Of a DNA stretch of 64,000 bases, positions 1-12,700 are shown in pieces; the first letter of the stretch is position 1, and each line of letters begins with the position of its first letter. The position numbers and the translations under genes were made by a program. The stretch comes from Chamaea fasciata (taxonomy: Eukaryota > Chordata > Aves > Passeriformes > Sylviidae): NCBI GenBank assembly GCA_029207755.1, contig JARCOQ010000005.1:59593414-59657413 (forward strand). The letters run 5' to 3'. The notes beneath the pieces were generated by a model. It did not search any database. It was not told where the DNA came from and saw only the letters and a list, made by a program, of their open reading frames with translations.

Positions 1-100
1 TTTAAGAACCTAAATAGGTGCTTAAGTTTTTTAAAGGGACCAACCACCAGCAATCTACACCTGTGTGAATGAGAGCTTGACATGCTCAGTGCCTTTAGCA

Positions 101-101
<1 letters not shown>

Positions 102-142
<41 letters not shown>
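102..142. repeat. Poly-A run of 41 bases
   Basis: An uninterrupted A run. It could be the decayed tail of a retroposed element or simple slippage. The flanking sequence shows no recognisable element body. Confidence 0.9.
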
Positions 143-144
<2 letters not shown>

Positions 145-3100
145 ATGGCTGCTGTCCCAATCTGGCGTCTCATTCTAGGTTTGAATATGGTGTGTCATAG
201 CTGATTTTGCATTCAGCGTCCAACTTCAAAGAAACAATAGCTGAGTGTCAATGCAGTTTGTGCAGTTATCAAAGACAGTTGGTGCCTCTTTGGGGCTTCT
301 GCTTAAATCATCCACTTCAAAAAATACAATTCACATGTTTAGCAGTCTTAATGTAAAAAATACTATGTGTTTTTGAATTAAGTCAGGCACTGAAGTGTTT
401 TCTGATTCTAGTATCACTTATCTTCCCCATCAAGATGCACCAGCAGAGAGGGCAGCCAGGCTGTTATTGCTTTTACTGTATTCTAAACACACACAGGCAT
501 ACACACATCTGTATCTTCAAAATCTGCCAAGAGTATTTGTTGTTGTCTCTAAGAAGGAGTAATGCTCTCCTACAATGTGTAATTTATAGGCATTAGTTTT
601 TGCTACTTCTTATTATAAAAACAATTAATCTCATTGCAGAATGTGTGCTTAATTATAATTTGCTAATTCCCTTGTGTTTTTTAAAGTCAAATTTATTGCT
701 CAAGTGTACTGTAGCAAATATAATCTGGTGACAAAGCAAGGGAATTAGTTCAAGGAACTGATTTTTCTAGCACTGAATTTGTGACCTGTGACCTTACACA
801 AAACATTTTACCTTTTTCATGAGTCAGCTTCCCCATCTGTTTTTTTAAAAATGGCTGGAGATTACTAGGTGAAAGATGCCATATTTTTATTTTGTTAAGC
901 ACCAGAGCACAGGATGCATTCAGCACATTATTTATAATGTACATCCCTGCATTTGAAACACCTCATCATATTTCCACTTTTAATTTGGCTTTACTTTTGC
1001 TATCGTTGCTAAACATAAACCACCCACACAGATTAAGGACACTGGTGTTCACAGTAGTCTAAATTGTATCAGTGATTTAACCCAAAATTAGTGCTAGAAG
1101 CAGTCAGTACTGCCAGTGGTCTTGGGGCTCCATCACAGCAAAGCAGTGTGGAGAGTGAAACCCATTTTTCTCTTGGCTTGTGGTCCACGCAAAACTAACA
1201 TGAGCCTGCTCTTGCAGGGCCGGAGGCACACGAGCTGTGCCCATTTGGAGTGTGGGTCTTGTCTTTGCTCCTCATCTGCTGTGCCCAGGGAGACGAAAAG
1301 ATGGGGATGCTGTGCATATTAGAGAGGTCAGTTTTCCCTCCAAAGACATGAGCTTTCTCTAGTTTGTGGCAAGTCCAAGTCACATGCTAACAAATTGGTG
1401 CTGCTGCTTCTGCTGCAGAGGGCCGTGGATGTCATGTCAGTGACTGCTTTCAGTGCAACCCCAGGGGCATTTGAACAAACGTTTTCTCCAACTGTTGACA
1501 TCTTGGTGGCCTCAGAAAGCTGGCCCCCTGTGGCTCATAATGGGATGGTGGCTGGATGAGATGGAATAGGGCGTTTAAACAAACCAGTGCTGCTTTTCAG
1601 TTCTGGCTTGCATTCCCGCTTAACTATGTATGTACCATATCACATCATGCATCTACGTCCTGTGAGGCATTTGTAGTCAATAGAAATATATCTTTGATTG
1701 GACTATGTAAAGAAACTCCACTATTTTTTAAGCAAAGCGGCTCTGAAAACTTTGTTTTACTGCCCACAGCATGAAGATGTTTTCTTTTACAGCTATGATT
1801 TGAGTACCACTGGGAGAATTGTGTATGCCCCCAGGGTACACATAAACTCCTGACCCTGCTTAAACTGTGTGGCACACAACACTGGGCACACGTCAGCAAC
1901 ATTTTTGTGCTGTACCAAACCCTGTGTTGTGATACATCATTCATGTCCAGCACTAATGTTGCAATCACTGGTCCTGATCGCTTCCTGCCAAATGGCAAAC
2001 ACAGCCTGTCCTCCCTAAAAATAGAGACCTTTCCCACTGCACTGTGGGAAAAATCCCAGTGCCAGTACCAAACCATACCTCTCCCCAGTCCCTTCAAGCC
2101 ATAAAAAAATTTTCTCCTGCTTTCTTTCTGGCATAAAGCACAGTTTGGGAAATCTATTAGGGCTATTAATTTTGTTTCAGGGAGCGCAGGGGTGCTAGTG
2201 TTTTATTAACACAGTAGCTCTGCTCAATGGCAACATCTGGTTTTCAGTGAGGTTTCAGGGTTGTTTTTATTTTTTTTCCTCCATTTTCCAGCTGTGTTGA
2301 CTCAAGTCAGAAGGCAGTCAGCCACTTGTGAGACTTAGGTCTCCAAACACTTAAAGAGCTGAGATGTTCTTTGAAACTCCTGGATCTTGGAAAATTAGGG
2401 CAGAATCTGACAATATCAATTTTTCCTCCAGAGGCTTGCAGCATTCACAGTTCTGGTTCCAGCCAGGATCAGGAAATTAAAAATCACATGGAAACTTTTG
2501 CAGTGTTTTCAGGGTGGCTGTAGGTTACGTCTCCACAGGGCAAAAGGTGCAGGAGAGAGACTTAGTTTTCCCAGGCCATTTGCTTTATATAGTTCATGTA
2601 TCCTGAAAGAGGGTTTACCTTGCTCGAGAAAACATGTAAGTCAAAAGAATAAAATCTAGGTTTTCTGGAGCAAAGAATGGAAATACAGTTTTGGTATCAA
2701 GGCATTAACAATTCATTAGCCTTACCTGTGTCCCAGCAGTGGGGCCAGCATGAGACACAGCTGACACTGCTGCATTTCTGATGTGTGTTATAAATCCCAT
2801 CCCTCTGGGACTTTTGTTGGCCAGGTGTGGCAACCTGCCTGTGGCTTGAGCTCCAACACAGCAGGGAATGGGTGGCCAGAAGGACCTCCGCGCTCCTCAC
2901 CTGCTCTCTGCTCCAGTGCAGCATGGACCCCAGCCCTCTCCTACCCCAAGAGCTGTGGTTCCCTGCTAAATCTCAGGGGAAGGCTGAGGTACCTGAAAAG
3001 CTGTGCCTGCTGGCAGGGTGGCTTCCCTGCCACCTCATCCACCTTTGCTTCTGTCCTTGCTTCCTGCCCTCCATCCCACAGCACTCACTTTGAATTCATC

Positions 3101-4102
3101 TCTCTTGTTTTCTGCTGCTGCATTCTCTCCTTTTCCTGCTCCTGCATTATTCAGCTTTTCTTCTCTGGCAGTGTTTTTGCCCCCTCCTTTTCACCTCTTA
3201 GCTCTCCATGCTCCATGTGCAGGAGGAAAACAGCAAGCTGTGCAATACAGCCTTGTGAGCCATGAGTAATGACAGAACGAAAGGAGAAGGAGGGAAGGCA
3301 GCCTTAATGCTTGGCATCTGAAAATGAAATGTTTGCTTTTTCTGCAGTCAGTTTTGTTAGAGGTGCTCAGGATTCCTTGTTCCGGTCCCAGTAGCGTGAC
3401 TGAAGCAGGAGGCTGTGCCAGCTTGGGATGTGGACTTTGAGTCCAGACCCTACCTCTCTAGCACTGCCCAAGCCCAGAGGAGCTTCACTGATGCAGCAGA
3501 AATTTGCTTGGTGCCATGCTGACCTAGCTGGCATCCATAGCCTAATGACTCATATTTTAAGTAGTGTTGCCCTAACTCTTACCCCACTCTCAACCCTTTT
3601 TTTTTTTTTTTTCCTGAAAAAAAAAGCCTAGCCGAAATGAGGAAAATCAGTCTGCGAAACAGGAACTGTTGAGTTGTTTTAGGGTTAAATTACAACTGTG
3701 TTGGTTTTTTCCATGCATGATTTTTCTTTTTTTTTTTTCCCTTTCCCAGACTGCTTGAGTCCTAAATTCCCCCTGTAAATCTGCTTTCTGTACCATCAGT
3801 TCTCAGAACAATGAACTGCTTGATATACCTGATAAGAGTTAACATGAAAAATGAATAAATCATTTTCTACTCCCTTCTCTTTTTTTGCTGTAACTGGGTG
3901 TTGGTCTATAAAATGAAGGAAGTTACATTGAGCAGGAAGTTTAAAAATGCTTAGACAGATGTCATTAAAAAAAAAAAAATCAAGCTTGGCTTCCTGCCAA
4001 GTGTCTGTAATTAAAATTACTCTTCTTAGTGAGAAAAAAGCAGATGCAAAGGGAGGTTTCCTGTCTCTCAAAGTAGGAAATACAAATAACTGTTAGTCTT
4101 GC

Positions 4103-4150
4103 CTTTGTGTGTGCATGTGTGCATGCATATGTGTTTGTGTGAGTGTACGT
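4103..4150. repeat. Interrupted TG-rich microsatellite
   Basis: An imperfect alternation of TG, CATG and TGTG units. It is intronic with respect to TBXAS1, and no function is suggested. Confidence 0.7.
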
Positions 4151-7100
4151 CGTGGTGTGGGACTCTGATGCTTATTTCTGCAGTGCCTTGTGATAGAAAA
4201 CTTTAGTCAATACTGTGTGGATGGGTGCTTTATTATAATCTATGCTCTTTTTGGTCTCATTTTTAAATTAGATCTTTGTTGAAAAATACTGTATATAAAT
4301 TGCCCTTTCCATATTCCAGAAATGGCTGGTCTTACAGAAAAGAACAGTGAATTTCTGTGTATGGTGTTGAAGGGAGAACAGGATGTGGGTGGGTGTACAC
4401 ATGTGTATATAGCTATACTTATCTATACACATCATATAGCTAGAGCTGATAGCTATATTAACTTAGAAACCCATGCAGTTAATGTTGTGCAGCTTTTTAG
4501 CATACGTGGAAGAATACAAATATATAACTGCTTCTATCAATATAACATCTTTTTTTCAGTACCAGCATCTTTAGTTTGATGCCTTTAAATTATATTTTTA
4601 TTTTGTTTCTTGTCTGGTGCACAAATTCTAAAACAGTCTATTATGCAAATTAGGCAAGTCTTCCATCAGGAAATGTGCTCTGTGACTCTTTTCTGTCACC
4701 ACTGTTTGGAAGGGGGCTGATTCCTTTTCTGACCTATGAAGAGATAGACTTACAACTTACCCAAGTTGAAGAAATTATATCAGTCCATTTACCATGTTTC
4801 TTTTCAGATGTTGCCCTGAAGTTTGTAGTTTTGTTTCCTTTTAAGAACAAGCCCTTTTTGAGGAATGGCAGACAAGGCATGGGCACATGTTCAGATACTG
4901 ATCCAAGGGAATAGGTAGATGCTGGTGGAGCAATACCTCTCGGCAATAGTGAGGGCTCATACCTATTTGTGCAGTGTGCATTCCATATTCAAATCTCAAT
5001 ATGAAGTTGTTTTCAGCAGCTTCACATTTACACAGGACAGATGTACTGTGTGATTCTTCTACCAGCACTCATAACCAGCTCTAGTTATTGTATATCTGCA
5101 TTGAGATGTGCCATAGCATAGATACAGTTCCCTGGGAAAAGTATCCTGGTAATATTGTTTATTCTCATCACTGTATTGGGATAATTGGGTCCGGGGAAAG
5201 GGGTCAGTAGAACTGTGCTTATACTGATGGGGTGTTTTCCTAATTTATTGTGCTATCCAGTGGTTTTCAGCAGACTGTGCTTGAATTTGCCTCCAGCTCT
5301 GAAAGTGAGGTATAGCCCTAGCCCCGTTGTTCCAGTCAGTACATATTGTTCTAATATATATCAGATGGCATGTCAATACAAGCGTGCTGTACACTGTACA
5401 AATAGCACAGGGTGTAGATGCATGGATGCAGGGTCTCACCTTAAGGACATGAAATGAGGAGAAGTCAGCAGATAAGATCCCCAGTGTGTTTTGGGTGTGA
5501 TGACCACAGGTTAGCATGTCCCTCTTTTTCCATGAGTCCACAATAATACATTGGAATGGCTTAATGTTACTGCTCTTTTCTTCAGGACTCTCAGTTTCTT
5601 TTTATGGGCTGACTGGGTTCAATGAAATTAGTTTCCTACAACCAACAAGAAACACTACTTACATTGATAAACCCTGGCTGACCTGAGTATCAGAAGCTGG
5701 TTGGCATGCTGCTGCAGTGTGTACTGACCTTTGTAAACAGCTCTTCCATGATTTTGGCATCTTTGAGTGCTCCTGGAAAAACTTCCCTTGGAACAGATAA
5801 CAGAACTTGCTTCTGTACTTTGAGTTGCCAGATTATCTGGCAAGAGAGCTGCTAAAAAGAGGTTCTGAGAACAGCTGAAAAAGAGCAAGTACACGCCTGC
5901 TGCGAGCAATAGAGCAACTGGTACCCACTGTGCAAAAGGAGTGGTGACCTGAAAACACAACCAGAGGAATATGGACATGCACCTCCTGTGAGTGTTGCAA
6001 TGCTGTGAGAGCTAGAGTTCTTAATTGCTCTGAGAAATATAGAGGGGCAAATCAGAATGGACAAGGACTAATGTAGGCTTTGGAGATGAAATCAGCTTAC
6101 AAAAGCTAAGCCTAAGAATGCTGTTGGAAACTTTAGCACAGCTAAGCTCATAGTTCTTTCAGAAAATGGAGGAGAAACACTTTAAACTCACAATCCACTT
6201 TATAGCACAGCCCAAGGCCATAGGTAATCCATCTCTAGCAATCCTATGATGTCCTCAGTAAACACATGTTGAAAAATAGCATTTCAACAAACCTTATGTC
6301 CTCCTTGAAAAGGTAAGGAAGGTCAAATGTACAGCACCAACCATGAGAAATCCCTGGGTGCTCTTCCAGACCTGACTATACTCTTCTGGAAAGCAGTTTG
6401 CCTAAATCTAATCTGGGCTGGGTTTGCAATTATGCCTGGTATTTCTGGGATAAGACTACCAAATGCACTTTTCAGAGGTGCCAGGTAGGTAGTAGGAGAG
6501 GTTTTATTTCTGCTTCCCAGGTGGGAAGGGGAGCCATGCCAGGATTAAATGGTCTAATCTGTGGCAGCAGTCACAGCTCCCAAATTCTCATCTGATGCCC
6601 TGCTCTCCTAATCAGCAAATGTTTAAACTCTTGCTTTACTTTAAGCTGCTGACCATTACACAGAAAAGATAAGGCAGTCTCTGCTGTTGGCAGTGATGAT
6701 GCCTGCTCCTGCCTCCCCCTGTAGTGGTGTGTTGTGTCTGCATTTGGGGAAATGAGCTGGGAGGGGAAGGCAATGGGGAGTTTTACTTGGGCCAGGCAGA
6801 AGGAAGACTGATCCTTCTTCTACTAAGAGTGTCAGATAATATACCAATGGTTTTCACTCTTGTGCTGCTCTGCTGCAGACAGTTTGCAAGTGGGGAAGGA
6901 AAGCAATGTGTTTTTTTGTTGGCATCTTGACAAAGCATTTTCATGAGCACGATTGCCCGTGGAAGACATCTGTTTAAGTTCCCAGCCCGGGATAGCAAGC
7001 AGATATGGGCAAAGGTTTGGGGCTGCATTTTTCCAGCAGATTCACTAATGTTTCACACACTTGAGTCCAGGGACAAGTAGCAGATGCCCTGAGCAGGCCT

Positions 7101-9277
7101 AGCCAGTGCTTTCAGCTGAAATGTGTATTTTGTGTCCAGCATATTCTCAAGGAGCTCTTTTGAGGAGTTCTAAGTAAACAATAAATCTCTCCACAATGGA
7201 ATTCATACTGAGTGAATTATCAGGGTTAAAAAAATATTCTGTTGCTTTCAGCTCTTATCTTTGTTTACCGTATCACCAAGGACAGTGACCTGCCTTTGTG
7301 CTCTAATACTGAACTGTCAGCAAGAGAGACAGGAAGTGCTGCCTCCTCTATAGGCTCAGCATATAGGCTTAATGAGAAGAATAACATCTCAGCAGCAGCA
7401 GCTGTTGGTTTTGCTCAGTTTGGTTTATTCTCTTTTGTTGTCTTACTTCAGCAAACCTAGATAATCTTAGAGAAAGGCCTTTGTACCAAGCTTCTGAACT
7501 CTAATTTAGTGACCTTCAGATATTTAAACATTATTAAGACTAAGTCAAGCTGACAAAAGAGTCTATGTCCTTTTCATTTCCCACCAAGCTGAGCCTGTTT
7601 CATCCTGTGTGGAGCCCGGTCATGCACAGCACTCTGAACACGAGCCGTCTTTCAGCTTGAGAGAGCAGGGAGTGCTGCAACCCCAAGCAAAGCGCTGGCT
7701 CCATCCCTCACTGTGGTCATGCTGGGTTAAAGGGAAACTCCCCCGCTCCTGGGCCATGTGTTTAATAACTCCCCTTAAAGGAGTAAGAAATGCATGATGG
7801 AAAAAAATAATCAAATACAAAAGCACCATCCAGGACAGAGCAGAGATGTGCTGGTAGATCTGCACATGGTGGAGTGGCACTGCCTTGTCCCAACAGCCAA
7901 CCCTCTGTGTTTTGGGGAGCAGGGGACTGAGAGAAGCCCAAGTCTGCCTTCTACATCCTGACACTGGCTGCAGGAACCCATCTTGATTTCTGCTCTGGGA
8001 GCAGTTTTGCTGCATTTCTTCTTCCACAGGTCTAATAGCAGCAGTAGTTTTCCTGCATAGTTCCCAGTTCATAATTTGAGAGGGCAGAGGTGCAGGGAGC
8101 AGGGAGAATTCCATGGATCCCAGCCTCTATTTGGACCCCAAAGATATCATAGCTAGATAAATCTTGAGTGCAGATCCCCTAAACTTTAAATTGGAGCTAT
8201 TTTTTTCCATGCAAAGGTAGGCAAAGTGTGCATTCGTTTGCTGGTTTGTTGCTGGCGTGTGGGTGAGTGTATAACACACATTACAACCATTTTCCCCCAG
8301 CAATTGCACATTGTAAAGCAAAGCTTTAATAGCAGGTTAAGTTCACTTCTTTATTTACACAGAAGGAATATGTAAATTTTCTGTTCTAGTAGTCTGTCCA
8401 CAATTTTGTTTTCCATTCAGGATTTACCTTTGTTTTGTATAATATTGGTATTACCTGCCAGGGCTTACCTTACTCATGACATGACTTTTTTTTTTTTTTT
8501 AGAGCAGGGGATTTATTGTTTGTACCATGTAATGATCAGGCTTTATACACAAGCATCATATGCTGCTGTCCTCTGAGCATGCCATCAGTATCCACAGGGT
8601 TTACCAGTCTTATTAGGAGTGGTGGAGGAGAGGAAAAGACTTCCCCAAATTTGCTTGGAAAGCTGAATCAGGACTTGACCTTCTGCTAGTAGGCCCTGTG
8701 GTTTTGCCACACAAGGGCTACTCCCCACACTCCTCCTGCCCTTGCAAGAATATGCCTGGAATCTGGCCCCACATTTCCAACTGTCATGTTGGTATAAGCT
8801 GGAGATAAATGAAGCCTTTTGTTAACTTGTTCCCTGCTTTGCAGGGTGCTCTTCTCTTCTGCGTTAAAGAAGAGCCAGTGGTGATGTGGCACAGAGGCAG
8901 AGATACGTATAGGCACTGTCAGCATGGTGTTTGTAATATACTGGCCAAAGTATCTCTTGTGGTAAAAATGAGACAAGACTCCATTATAAGGCACACAAAA
9001 AGGAATTTTCTATCAAGTCCACTGGAAGCAGGGAGCAAGCTGTCATCTTCCCTGGCTCTTCAGCTCCCACCCTGAGTAGTACCAACGAGCAAAAGCGGTG
9101 ACGTGCATATGCAGAACACAAAAAAAAAGTCTTCCCACATCCTGACCTAGATAAATAGGACTTGGAATGAATTTTCTGACTTCACAGCAGTGACACTATG
9201 AATCTTCTGAGATTTGAGGAATATATATATATAGTCATATTTATGCCACTTCAAATAGGTGGATGTGTTACAGAAAG

Positions 9278-9298
9278 TACACACACACACACACACGT
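9278..9298. repeat. CA microsatellite
   Basis: About ten uninterrupted CA units. A short AT run lies about 50 bp upstream. It may be polymorphic and has no evident functional role. Confidence 0.85.
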
Positions 9299-9661
9299 GT
9301 CCATGCACATGAAGAGAGGCCAGAAGTACTAATACCAATCTCTCTTACTGTGCCATGATGTGAAATAGGAAGTGAATGTGTTAGCAAAAGCTGTGGGTAT
9401 GGACAGAAGTGCAAGATGCTCTGGCTCTTTTGAGCTGTATTGCAAATACCTTGGGAGCTGAGGCAGGAAAGGCTGTGAGGTTGCTCTAAGTTGTGCTAGC
9501 AGAAGGCAGGTCAAAGTATGCAAGGGGTGCAAAAGAGGATCACATCCACTCACAGTTTTTATCAGCACGTTTCTTATAAGAAGTGTAGCTCTGGCAGAGT
9601 ATGATCCCAAGTAACCTGCTTTCCAAAATCTTTTCTTTCATAATTGAGCCAATTTTCCCCC

Positions 9662-9761
9662 AGGTTTTTTGGGGGGTTTTTTTTGGTGGTGGTTGTTGTT
9701 GTGGTTGTTGTTGTTTTTGGGTTTTTTGGGGAGGGGGGTTTGTTGGTTTTTTTTTTTTCTG
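9662..9761 (+). repeat. G/T-rich low-complexity tract
   Basis: About 100 bp of nearly pure G and T with several runs of three or more G separated by T-rich loops, flanked by long T runs. The pattern is compatible with G-quadruplex formation in the + (TBXAS1-sense) strand, but no regulatory role can be read from it. Confidence 0.75.
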
Positions 9762-12700
9762 TGAAGTAAGTATTATGTGACTGGGACTATGACTTTGGCT
9801 ACCAAAATGTTGCGTGGTATGGTTTAAAGTAGAACAGCAAAGTTGGAATAGCAGCAACATGCCACTGGCCATTTGATCATCCTGCTGGTTCACTGGAGAG
9901 TATTGTAGATTTCTTTACGCACATAGAAGTCAAAGAAATAATAAGCACCCTTCTTCCATCACATAGTCTCTATTTATACATCAGGGTAGGTGTGAAAAGC
10001 AAGAAGTCCTGGTTTTTTCCTTTTTTTCCCTGCTAATGCTATTTTTTTTTTTACTTTTTAATTAAATTTCTTCATTTAGAGTCATGCAGCTGTCTGGGCT
10101 TCTGCCACAGATAAGTGGATCTTCATCTGACAGCAACAACCAAAATCTATCTTTCTTTTCCCTCTCTCCCCCTCACTTCCTCCCTTCCCCACCTCCCCCC
10201 TAGTACTCAGCAGAAACAAAATGCTATATATAAACTCAGCACAGTTTCCCCCCCAATTACTTTGTCTGCATGTTTCAGTTTCGTTCTGTGTCAAGCTTTG
10301 CCAAGGTACCAAGTTTGACATTTTCAAAAGGGGGTTGGATGATTAATCTTGTAGTAATGCCCCTTACACACCCCCAAAATGTGTGCTACTCTACTGTGGG
10401 TACTCTTAGGGGCAGCTCATGCTTGTCTGATGTTTATTCACATGAAGTTCCTGGTGTTGTAGATTTTTTTCCTTTCTTTTTAAAAAAGTCTGCATGATTC
10501 TATCTGAGTGCTAGCAGCAGATGGCCAAAGGGCAAGCAGGGATGGCTCATGGCGCTCAGTTAATGGAATATTACCAGCATCCTGCCATCAGGCTGCAAGT
10601 CTCTGTTATTTGTTTTGTATTCTCTCAAATCACTCAACACTGAAGTCAGGTGTATAACCAGAATCTCATATTTCATTATTAAAACAAAAGACAAGCAGTA
10701 AAGAAAAGAAAAAGGAAAAAAGGTTTAAAGTTGAAGAGGTAAGACTGAAAACATGATTCCCAGTTCAGAAGCCAGAAGGCATATGGAGTTCAAAATACTG
10801 TTATTTGTCATAAATCTCATGTGTTTTTCAGCCAGTTTCAAAGTATGTTGGGGCCTTGCTCATAATGTTTGAGCAATCAGGATTGGTAATATATGCTAGC
10901 TGCTCTCATGTGTGTGACAGGCCCTTTACAGAAAAAACCTACAGCTGTGTTTCGTCTTGGTACTCAGAAAATCCCTCCCCACAAATTAGCCCTTCTATAG
11001 ATATCTACAGTTCTTTGTGCCTCAATTCATGATAAAAAGGCAGAGTATACCATCCTTTATTTGGTATTTTATATGGGTAAAATTGCTAGTGAACCCCCTG
11101 CAGAACACTATGTTTTATGCACTTTTCTGGCTTAAAAGCACTCTTTTGTGATGAGTGATTCTATCAAATGGATCAGTTTATGGGTGCCACCTTTGTGGCT
11201 CAATGGTATCTGGATCAAGTGGCCTCCCTTGTCAGGCCTGGGTCAAACCCAGCTGGGTACCACTGTGTTGGCCAGGCTCCCCTGTACCCCAGAACTTTTG
11301 AGACTTGATACTTTTGAGCTTTGAAAAATAAGAATAAAGGATAAAATACTGGGCATTAAAGTAGAATGGCTGTAAGTGAGATGACAGCACAGAAATGAGG
11401 TGTTGCAAATTTTTCATAATAAGGGTGTTCATTGAAATACAGAGGTAAATGAGTGATGTGGCCAGACATTGAGACAGAAAAGGGTCAGATTCAAGAAGAA
11501 AAAATATCTTTGAGAAGCAAGAGGGAAAGAACAGCAAATTGGTCTTCACACCAGGACTGTTGTGGGTCTGTGAGGTAATAAATAAATAAAGGCCAAAGCA
11601 GCTTACTCATAAAGCAGAAGAAATCGTGAGCAATACTTTCCATTTGTCTTCCCTGTAAAGCTTTATATCATCCTAAAACATGCTGGAAATGACCTTGTTC
11701 AGACTACAAATGCATTCTGTATTTTCTCACTGCTGACCCTGTGACTCCATCCTGCAGCTCTTTGAGTTGTGCTTTTGTTCCCCTTCGTTTCCATGCGCTC
11801 ACGAGGGCCAGTGAGTCAGCACACGAGGGAGGGCTTTACTGCCCCTGGCAGTACATGGTGCCCCCCAAAACAACTGCACTTTCCAGGCTCTGTTCTCGGC
11901 TCCTGCATGTGGGGGTAGGTTCTCTAACCCAGGTATTCATATCTGTGCTAAAGGAGACCATGAAACATGTGGCCTCATGAAGTGAACACTTCTTTATAAT
12001 CTCTTCTCGAATATGCATCTTCAAATGTCAGAAAGGCCCAGGCCTCAGTTTCTTTTCTTGTCTTCTCTTCAGTTTTTGTGGCTCACTTGGACACTGATAA
12101 CTGCAAAAGATTGCTAGATAAAAAATTATTTTTTTTTTATTTTATGTCCTGAGCTTAAGGACAGGAAGGCTCTCCTCGGGGAAGATACAGTGGAGTTTTT
12201 CCACTGGCCTTTTTTTGATTGGAAATGTTCCCACAACTTGGGTACAGCTTGAGTGTCATTACAGAGGTCCAGTTGGCCCTCAAATAACCTACTGTGCTTA
12301 TCAGTGTAATCAGGACCAAGTCATTGTGAGAAGTAAATCATAAACAGATGGACAGTCGTGCCATGCTGGTCTACAAAGGCTAGAGGAGACCAAAGACACA
12401 AAACAGTGCCAGAACATGACACCACGATGGCTTCACTAAATCTAAGCATGAACAGGCTTAGGGAAATTTTTGTGTTCCCAGTTGGAGAGTGAGGGAATAA
12501 AAGGAGAGACATCCTTGAATAGGCATCTGCCAGGATTCTTTGCAGACAGCTTTATCTGAATATCTAGAGAAGTTTGTCGTAGGTTACTGTCAGGGTAACA
12601 GACACCCCTGCTCACAGCCAGCTCCCCACTGAGCTTGGGGTAGTGCATTTTGGGCTGACAAGTCGTGTTGTTTTTTTCAGAGATCTTCTTCATGCACTGG

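Noticed and set aside
1645..2097. 150-codon - strand frame
   Set aside because: No similarity to known proteins and overlaps a + strand frame of equal quality; probably chance.
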